Shown here: positions 34,115-39,184 of the stretch, piece after piece
Position numbering within the stretch: position 1 is the first letter of the stretch
How the letters are laid out: each line of letters opens with the position of its first letter
Assembly: GCF_002140915.1 (NCBI RefSeq)
Contig: NZ_NGKU01000001.1
Span: 1,767,436 to 1,806,619 of the forward strand
From: Candidatus Enterococcus testudinis
Lineage (GTDB): Bacteria > Bacillota > Bacilli > Lactobacillales > Enterococcaceae
Reading direction: 5' to 3'
DNA: 39,184 nucleotides
Notes under the pieces: model-generated
The model's database searches: none
What the model saw: only the letters and a program-made list of their open reading frames with translations
Told to the model about the DNA's origin: nothing
Position numbers and translations under genes: made by a program

Positions 34115-34822
34115 TTATTTTTTCGCTTCTTCTACTAATTTTTGCATCGCCTCTGCTTGATAAGCAGCTGTATATTCAGCGATTTTGGCTTGTTGTTCTG
34201 ACTCATCCATTGTTGGATCAGCCATCAAGGCTGCTTGCATTTTTTCTTGGACGTATGCTTGACCTTCAGTTTTCATGGTATCTGCTTGTTCTTCTGCCAA
34301 CGAGGCCAATTTTTTGGCTTGATCGACACTTAATACCGCCCAAGAATCAGGTACAGAAAACGTATTGGTCCGTTCGACATATTCCCCTTCATTATCTGCA
34401 ATTCCGAATAAGAAGCGATAGACATCGCTTTGATATACCCAACGGGTCGTATCAGCAGTCAACTGCGCTTCATCCGCGCCAGTTTCAACAACATTGGTCA
34501 CTTTATCTGTTCCCGTTTGTTTGGGTTCATCTTGGTCTGCATCTGTTTTATAGAGATACACTTTTTCAGTACCATCTCCTAGCGGCTGATACAAAAGCAA
34601 ATCGAAACGATCACTGTCACCACTTGAAACCAATTCGGTGGTTTTGCTGGTCACTTCTTTTTCCATCCCGAAATGATAGGTCAGATTGGCCATCAATGCA
34701 ACTAAGCTAATAACAAATACAGCCCCAAGCACCAATGAAAGTGCCGTTTGCCATGTTTTCTTCGCAAATACATTTAGTAATGCAAAACCGAGAACACTAA
34801 GAACGATCAAAATCAAGATCAT
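34115..34822 (-). CDS. DUF4811 family membrane protein
   Basis: A 235-residue membrane protein of unknown function. Two hydrophobic helices at about residues 2-19 and 26-48 are followed by an exported-looking soluble domain (VTSKTTELVSSG, DRFDLLLYQPLGDGTEKVYLYKT). The C-terminus from about residue 170 is a long, charged, probably coiled helix. Its content and its place directly behind a DHA2-type MFS exporter fit DUF4811, which is found in that setting in Lactobacillales. The start overlaps the MFS stop as ATGA, with AAGGAGG inside the MFS end, so translation is coupled and the two proteins probably work together. Confidence 0.8.
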   Translation of the reverse strand: MILILIVLSVLGFALLNVFAKKTWQTALSLVLGAVFVISLVALMANLTYHFGMEKEVTSKTTELVSSGDSDRFDLLLYQPLGDGTEKVYLYKTDADQDEPKQTGTDKVTNVVETGADEAQLTADTTRWVYQSDVYRFLFGIADNEGEYVERTNTFSVPDSWAVLSVDQAKKLASLAEEQADTMKTEGQAYVQEKMQAALMADPTMDESEQQAKIAEYTAAYQAEAMQKLVEEAKK

Positions 34823-36297
34823 TGATCGGCACCTCCTTTAAGGACAGTCAATGTTGGTTCTTTCTTTTTCAGTGTAAATGCGACTAGGAAACCAACCAAA
34901 CTAAAGGCAGCAGCCACATAAAATGCAGCATGGTAACCGGATAGCGTCGCTTCAATGGCTTTATCTTTATAAGCCAACGGTGTTGAATCCAACAAGCTAT
35001 CACTTGGCAAATTGCCTTTTGTCACATTTGACAAGACACTGATCAAAATCGCTGTCCCGATCGAACTTGCGACTTGACGGAATGTATTATTGACAGCTGT
35101 ACCATGACTCATCAAGTTTGCTGGCAAAGCATTCATCCCAGAAGTAGTCACAGGCATCATCACCATTGAGATCCCGAACATCCGAACACAGTACAAAATA
35201 ATAATATGCAAGATTGGCGTATCTTTCGTCAAGAAGGCAAAAGGCAATGTCGCCGCGGTCAAGATAAACATGCCTGTGATGGCCAAACGCTTCGCACCGT
35301 ATTTATCAAAAATCGCACCGGTGATAGGCATCATGATCCCCATAATCAAGGCTCCTGGCAATAACATCAATCCAGAATGGAATGCTGATTCACCGCGAAT
35401 GTTTTGAATATACAAAGGCAAGACCATTTCAGCACCGATCATCGCCATATTGGTTACACCAGATAAAATCGAAGCCATGGTAAAGGTGTTTGATTTAAAC
35501 ACACGCAATTCTAAGAAAGGATGTTCGATGTGTAATTGTCTCCATGCGAAGAAGGCGATGAAGAAGACACCCGCTGTAAGGAAACCAATCACTTCAACAC
35601 TGCCCCAGCCTTTGTCCCCAACACTAGAGAATCCATACAACAATGTACCGAACCCTACAGTTGACAGTAAAGCGGAGAAAATATCGATTTTCGGATGTGA
35701 GAGTTCAATCACACTCTTCATCAAGAATATGGCTAAGATCAGAACCAAAACAACAATAGGAATCACCATGCCGAACAAATAACGCCAGTCGTAATGATCA
35801 ATGATCCAACCTGAAAGCGTTGGTCCTAAGGCAGGCGCCAAACCAATCACGATACCTGACATCCCCATGGCTGAACCCCGTTTTTCGGGTGGGAAAATCG
35901 ATAACATAATGTTTTGCAACAACGGCATAGAGATACCCACACCAGCTGCTTGAACTAAACGACCAATCAACAAGGTTGAGAAGTTCGGTGCGACAAAACA
36001 AGCAATCGTTCCAGCAAGGAAAATAGTCATGGATGTTAAGTACAAATTTTTGGAACTAAACTTATTGATCAACCACGCTGTGATTGGAATCATGATCCCA
36101 TTCACTAACAGGAAGCCAGTTGTCAGCCATTGAACATCAGACGCTGTAATATCAAAAGCTTTCATTAACGTCGGAAACGCAGTTGTTAACAATGTTTGGT
36201 TCAATACGGTACAAAAAGTACCAATCAGCAAGACCATAACCAACAATGAACGATTGTATGGTTTGCCATATATATCTACAGGACGACTCGTTGACAT
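34819..36297 (-). CDS. MFS multidrug efflux transporter, DHA2 (EmrB/QacA) family
   Basis: A drug-proton antiporter of 492 residues with about 14 hydrophobic helices. The start is NRSLLVMVLLIGTFCTVLNQTLLTTAFP, and the DHA2 motifs are WLTTGFLLVNGIMIPITAWL, then LIGRLVQAAGVGISMPL, and the antiporter motif C in GIVIGLAPALGPTLSGWII. The substrates are unknown. The ATG at 36295-36297 has a modest AAAGAG eight bases upstream, while a much better ribosome binding site further up serves a four-codon ORF in the leader. Divergent to a MerR regulator, which probably controls it. Confidence 0.92.
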   Translation of the reverse strand: MSTSRPVDIYGKPYNRSLLVMVLLIGTFCTVLNQTLLTTAFPTLMKAFDITASDVQWLTTGFLLVNGIMIPITAWLINKFSSKNLYLTSMTIFLAGTIACFVAPNFSTLLIGRLVQAAGVGISMPLLQNIMLSIFPPEKRGSAMGMSGIVIGLAPALGPTLSGWIIDHYDWRYLFGMVIPIVVLVLILAIFLMKSVIELSHPKIDIFSALLSTVGFGTLLYGFSSVGDKGWGSVEVIGFLTAGVFFIAFFAWRQLHIEHPFLELRVFKSNTFTMASILSGVTNMAMIGAEMVLPLYIQNIRGESAFHSGLMLLPGALIMGIMMPITGAIFDKYGAKRLAITGMFILTAATLPFAFLTKDTPILHIIILYCVRMFGISMVMMPVTTSGMNALPANLMSHGTAVNNTFRQVASSIGTAILISVLSNVTKGNLPSDSLLDSTPLAYKDKAIEATLSGYHAAFYVAAAFSLVGFLVAFTLKKKEPTLTVLKGGADQ

Positions 36298-36311
36298 ATT
36301 TCACACTCTTT

Positions 36312-36326
36312 TCAATTAGTTTTCAT
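36312..36326 (-). CDS. Possible leader mini-ORF of the MFS gene (4 codons)
   Basis: ATG AAA ACT AAT TGA on the minus strand (peptide MKTN). It has an excellent AAGGAG (36333-36338) six bases upstream, better than that of the MFS gene 14 bases further on. It is out of frame with the MFS. It may be a translation-attenuation leader, or a leftover start region. Confidence 0.4.
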   Translation of the reverse strand: MKTN

Positions 36327-36338
36327 AAAGCACTCCTT

Positions 36339-36367
36339 ACTTTAAAACTTTTGTGTTTAATTGTCAA
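36339..36367 (-). promoter_or_regulatory. Promoter of the MFS-DUF4811 operon
   Basis: TTGACA (36362-36367 on minus) and TAAAGT (36339-36344) with a 17-bp spacer. The spacer contains CACAAAAGT (36347-36355, minus), which recurs in the divergent promoter. Confidence 0.7.
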
Positions 36368-36372
36368 CCTAC

Positions 36373-36400
36373 TTGACACAAAAGTAAAACAAGTTACAAT
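36373..36400 (+). promoter_or_regulatory. Promoter of the MerR-family regulator
   Basis: TTGACA (36373-36378) and TACAAT (36395-36400) with a 16-bp spacer. Its -35 stands back to back with that of the MFS promoter, five bases apart, and CACAAAAGT (36377-36385) follows it. Confidence 0.7.
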
Positions 36401-36433
36401 ATAGACAAATACCTTTACAAGAATGGAGTCGAC

Positions 36434-36934
36434 ATGTCACATCTGTTTCGAAATTTGGTGGAGAATGATAATCTCTTGGTAGGCATCAGTGAACTCAGTC
36501 AAATGTGCGGCATTTCGCCGAGACAATTACGTTATTGGGAACAAAAAGGCTTTATCGTCTCGGTTTCTCAAGAAGAAAATGCCCCCCGAAAATACCGGTT
36601 GCCTACTGTCATTAAAGTAGAAATGATCAAACGATTTTTAGATGAAGGCTTCACCTTATCAAAATCCGTTGAAAAAGCCGACCAAAAAATCAAAATCGCC
36701 CATCATATTCGCAAAGTGTTTTCTGGTGCTTTGCAAAATTTAGAAGTGATTGATAATCGTTTCACAATTATCAGTTTAGGACCGGTCGATGAAAACCAAC
36801 ACATCTTGCACATCATCCATGATGATGTCACGCAAAAATTGCATTATGAATTATTGCCTCTATCAGAAGCGTACGATTTCGAAAAACTGAAAAATTGCGC
36901 CACGCATGACACGGCAAAAAAAGAAGACCACTGA
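36434..36934 (+). CDS. MerR family transcriptional regulator
   Basis: A 166-residue DNA-binding regulator. The winged-helix MerR domain at about residues 14-85 contains VGISELSQMCGISPRQLRYWEQKGFI and PRKYRLPTVIKVEMIKRFLDEGFTLS. A short helix joins it to a C-terminal beta-type region of about 65 residues (FTIISLGPVDENQHILHIIHDD), a small effector-binding or dimerisation part that I do not recognise. There is no metal-binding cysteine pattern, so a metal sensor is unlikely. GGAG lies five bases before the ATG. Transcribed away from the MFS pair, whose promoter it most likely controls together with its own. Confidence 0.9.
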   Translation: MSHLFRNLVENDNLLVGISELSQMCGISPRQLRYWEQKGFIVSVSQEENAPRKYRLPTVIKVEMIKRFLDEGFTLSKSVEKADQKIKIAHHIRKVFSGALQNLEVIDNRFTIISLGPVDENQHILHIIHDDVTQKLHYELLPLSEAYDFEKLKNCATHDTAKKEDH

Positions 36935-36955
36935 TGTGTGGTTTTCTTTTTTTAT
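36916..36955 (+). terminator. Terminator after the MerR gene
   Basis: A 9-bp stem with one mismatch (36923-36931 with 36938-36946) overlaps the stop codon and is followed by TTTTTTTAT. Confidence 0.85.
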
Positions 36956-37004
36956 TTCTATACAGCCCTATTTTGGATCAACACACACATTTGAGCCGCT
37001 TCCT

Positions 37005-37033
37005 TTGTTGTCTTCGTTGGAAACGTTTATACT
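37005..37033 (+). promoter_or_regulatory. Promoter of the pyruvate oxidase gene
   Basis: TTGTTG (37005-37010) and TATACT (37028-37033) with a 17-bp spacer. Confidence 0.65.
37017..37031 (+). promoter_or_regulatory. cre site (CcpA operator), predicted
   Basis: TTGGAAACGTTTATA matches the consensus WTGNAANCGNWNNCW at all fixed positions but one (T for the last C). It fills the spacer between the -35 and -10 boxes, where CcpA binding would repress in the presence of preferred sugars. Confidence 0.65.
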
Positions 37034-37069
37034 TATATTAGAAGACAAAAATGAAAGAGAGTGAATGCA

Positions 37070-38791
37070 ATGGCAAAAATCAATGCAGGGACTGCAATGA
37101 TCAACGTTTTTGAAGCTTGGGGTATCGATCACATATACGGCATCCCTGGAGGCTCATTTAATTCAACTATGGATGCATTGTTCCACGAGCGGCAAAGTGT
37201 CCAGTATATCCAAGTCCGTCATGAAGAAGCAGGTGCATTGGCGGCAGCAGCAGACGCCAAATTGACTGGTAAAGTAGGTGCTGTCTTTGGCTCCGCAGGT
37301 CCTGGTGCGACGCATCTGATCAATGGACTGTACGATGCGCAAATGGACAATGTGCCAGTGGTCGCTTTGTTAGGACAAGTTGCTTCGACGTCCATGAACT
37401 ATAATGATTTTCAAGAAATGAATGAAAACCCAATGTTTGCCGATGTCAGCATCTACAACCGAACCGTGATGTCCCCAGAAAGCTTGCCACATGTTGTTGA
37501 CGAAGCCATCAAAGCGGCTTATAAGTTTAGTGGTGTAGCCGTTGTGACGATTCCTGTCGACTTTGGCTTTGAGGAGATCGATGACCTCGATATCGCTACA
37601 GCAGCCACCCATAAAACCGCGGTCTTTCAGCCGACCGAACGTGATTTGGCAGCTGCGCTACCCTATTTTGAACAAGCAAAACAACCCCTACTTTATATTG
37701 GTCAAGGTTTATTTGGCGATTTTGACGCGATCAATGCCTTTTCCACGCATTTCTCCATGCCGGTCGCAGCCTCCGTTTTAGCCAAAGGAATCGTCCCTGA
37801 TTTATACGAAAACTTCTTGGGCTTTGCAGGTCGTGTAGCGACTAAACCCGCCAATGAAGCCTTGGCAATAGCCGATTTGATTGTTTTTGTCGGCAGTGAT
37901 TTTCCTTTCGGTCGACGCTTTTTCAATCCAAAAGCGAAATTTGTCCAAGTGGATATTGATGCGTCAAAATTCGGTCGTCGGCATCATACTGATGTCTCCG
38001 TATTAGGTGATGGCGGAACGGCTTTACGAAAATGGGTTGAAATGGGCAACACCAGAGCAGCAGATGACTGGTTGCAGGCCAATCAGAAGAACGTTGAGAA
38101 TTGGCATAAATGGCGACATCTTTTCGACACAGATGGACAAGTCCCTTTAAGACCTGAACCAGTCTATAAAGAAGTCAATCGAATTGCTGAAAAAGATGCC
38201 ATCTTCGTTACAGATGTCGGGAATGTAACGATCCATAGTATTCGACATCTGGAAATGACAGGCCAGCAACGCTTTACCACATCTGGCTGGTTTGCAACAA
38301 TGGGTAATGGCGTACCTGGTGGTATTGCAGCGAAGCTAAGTTACCCTGAACGTCAAGTCTTCACCTTCAGCGGAGATGGTGGTTTTGCCATGCAAATGCA
38401 AGATATTATGACCCAAGTCAAATACAATCTACCCATCATCAATGTGGTTTTCTCAAATGATTCATTTGGGTTTATTGAAGCGGAGCAAGAAGATACCGAA
38501 CAAACCAAGTTTGGCGTCGCATTGGCAGGGGCTGATTTCGGCAAAGTTGGTGAGGCGCTTGGTGCCAAAGGCTATTCGGTCACAGACATCAATGCCTTGC
38601 CTGACATTTTTGATCAAGCAAAAAACAGCAAGGGTCCCGTAGTGATCGACGTGAAAATTGCCAACGAGCGTCCCCTTCCTGTTGAAGAGTTGCAATTAGA
38701 TCCTGCACAGTTTACCGCTGAAGAAATCAATGCCTTCAAAGAAAAATATCAAGTCCGTGATATGCCGACATTGAATGAACTGCTTTCTTGA
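37070..38791 (+). CDS. pox: Pyruvate oxidase (thiamine diphosphate and FAD-dependent)
   Basis: Converts pyruvate, phosphate and oxygen to acetyl phosphate, carbon dioxide and hydrogen peroxide; cytosolic, a homotetramer in known cases. The 573-residue protein has the three-domain layout of the family. The N-terminal pyrimidine-binding domain has IYGIPGGSFNSTMDAL and the catalytic glutamate in VRHEEAGALAAAADAKLTG (Glu 52/53). A central FAD/nucleotide domain contains VFVGSDFPFGRRFF. The C-terminal diphosphate domain has the GDGGFAM...N thiamine motif. The wording is much closer to Lactobacillus Pox and streptococcal SpxB than to acetolactate synthase. The ATG at 37070 has GAGAG eight bases upstream; a GTG three codons earlier is less well placed. 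Monocistronic, probably CcpA-controlled. Confidence 0.93.
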   Translation: MAKINAGTAMINVFEAWGIDHIYGIPGGSFNSTMDALFHERQSVQYIQVRHEEAGALAAAADAKLTGKVGAVFGSAGPGATHLINGLYDAQMDNVPVVALLGQVASTSMNYNDFQEMNENPMFADVSIYNRTVMSPESLPHVVDEAIKAAYKFSGVAVVTIPVDFGFEEIDDLDIATAATHKTAVFQPTERDLAAALPYFEQAKQPLLYIGQGLFGDFDAINAFSTHFSMPVAASVLAKGIVPDLYENFLGFAGRVATKPANEALAIADLIVFVGSDFPFGRRFFNPKAKFVQVDIDASKFGRRHHTDVSVLGDGGTALRKWVEMGNTRAADDWLQANQKNVENWHKWRHLFDTDGQVPLRPEPVYKEVNRIAEKDAIFVTDVGNVTIHSIRHLEMTGQQRFTTSGWFATMGNGVPGGIAAKLSYPERQVFTFSGDGGFAMQMQDIMTQVKYNLPIINVVFSNDSFGFIEAEQEDTEQTKFGVALAGADFGKVGEALGAKGYSVTDINALPDIFDQAKNSKGPVVIDVKIANERPLPVEELQLDPAQFTAEEINAFKEKYQVRDMPTLNELLS

Positions 38792-38813
38792 TCAAATTGC
38801 AAATGGATATGAA

Positions 38814-38855
38814 AAAGAACCATGAACGCTTTTTTGCGATCATGGTTCTTTGTTG
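38814..38855 (+). terminator. Terminator after the pyruvate oxidase gene
   Basis: A perfect 12-bp stem (38814-38825 with 38840-38851) with a 14-base loop, ending in TTCTTTGTTG. The A-run on the other side lets it also stop minus-strand transcription from the small gene. Confidence 0.85.
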
Positions 38856-38861
38856 TCGAGA

Positions 38862-38990
38862 TTATTTGTTATAGATTTTTGGTCCCTTACGCATATTCTT
38901 GCGGTCATTTTTTGGTGATTCCATTTTTTTCGAACGGCCGCCACCTTGTTTTTTCTTGATTAACTCAAGCATTTTTTCTTTTTGATCCAT
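38862..38990 (-). CDS. Small basic hypothetical protein (42 aa)
   Basis: A very basic 42-residue protein (MDQKEKMLELIKKKQGGGR at the start, then lysine/arginine-rich) with no hydrophobic segment. I do not recognise a domain; the charge suggests an RNA-, DNA- or ribosome-associated peptide, but that is a guess. The ATG at 38988-38990 has GAGGTG six bases upstream; the longest frame extends 37 codons further without a signal. A sigma-70-type promoter and the terminator behind pox frame it, so it is probably expressed. Confidence 0.75.
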   Translation of the reverse strand: MDQKEKMLELIKKKQGGGRSKKMESPKNDRKNMRKGPKIYNK

Positions 38991-39118
38991 TGCTTTCACC
39001 TCATTTTTACCTCTACTACATCTTCTACTAAAAAAAGCTGGGTACGCTTTATTCTCACATTGCGTATGCTGTTGAAATTGTCTTGCATGGACAGACATCA
39101 TTAACGTATACCTTGCTT

Positions 39119-39147
39119 AATTTACTTTGATTTAAAGGATTTGTCAA
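39119..39147 (-). promoter_or_regulatory. Promoter of the 42-aa protein gene
   Basis: TTGACA (39142-39147 on minus) and TAAATT (39119-39124) with a 17-bp spacer. It leaves a leader of about 120 bases. Confidence 0.6.
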
Positions 39148-39184
39148 TACTTTCCAATATCCCTCTCACTTTTTATCAATTTCT

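Noticed and set aside
34099-34710. A 203-codon open frame on the plus strand
   Set aside because: It lies wholly antisense to the DUF4811 gene, has no ribosome binding site and encodes a Trp/His/Leu-rich product without family resemblance.

Overview
The window looks like a stretch of low-to-mid GC Firmicutes chromosome from the Lactobacillales, most probably an Enterococcus. The reasons are the 16S rRNA leader type, the gene order comEA-comEB-comEC-holA facing rpsT, the strong AGGAGG-type ribosome binding sites, a homotetrameric pyruvate oxidase, a MFS/DUF4811 pair and the protein sequences. Genus-level assignment is my inference; species cannot be fixed by eye. It is mostly core chromosome: I see no insertion sequence, CRISPR array, prophage module, tRNA or integration scar, and almost every gene is intact.

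Layout. Positions 1-320 are the leader and three tandem promoters of an rRNA operon that runs leftwards out of the window. From 0.4 to 4.3 kb, minus-strand housekeeping genes follow: a small basic protein, a GNAT acetyltransferase, class 1A dihydroorotate dehydrogenase, a DUF2500 protein, a SufT/DUF59 protein and a YitT membrane protein. YajQ (plus) converges with a large nuclease-DinG helicase (minus). A holin-like protein and a lipoprotein complete the first block at 8.5 kb. From 8.9 to 11.2 kb on the plus strand lie a metallo-beta-lactamase hydrolase, a histidine phosphatase and UppP. These converge on a PiT phosphate transporter and its DUF47 partner. rpsT (plus) converges on holA-comEC-comEB-comEA (minus). 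From 18.2 to 24 kb (minus) lie a HAD phosphatase, a TPM-domain protein, the UPF0210/ACT pair, a phosphoglycerate mutase and a secreted LysM-3D wall protein.

From 24.3 to 34 kb is a nitrogen-acquisition region. It has an amino-acid ABC importer (fused binding protein and permease, then ATPase) with an aminotransferase, and facing it a five-gene oligopeptide-type ABC importer. From 34 to 37 kb is a MFS drug exporter coupled to DUF4811, divergent from a MerR regulator. Pyruvate oxidase and a tiny basic protein close the window.

The most useful observations are regulatory: four PhoP-box-like hexamers at 11-bp pitch before the phosphate transporter; a near-perfect ARG box just after the start of the amino-acid importer transcript; a cre site inside the pyruvate oxidase promoter; a terminator-like hairpin directly before comEA; a four-codon leader ORF before the exporter; and a shared 9-bp inverted motif in the MerR/MFS divergent promoters. 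Two proteins have unusual architecture: an OppF-type ATPase with about 155 extra, probably coiled-coil, residues between Walker A and the Q-loop, and a DinG helicase with a PD-(D/E)XK-like N-terminus. I did not find a clearly new multi-gene system. Many starts below are moved inward from the longest open frame to the codon with a properly spaced ribosome binding site.
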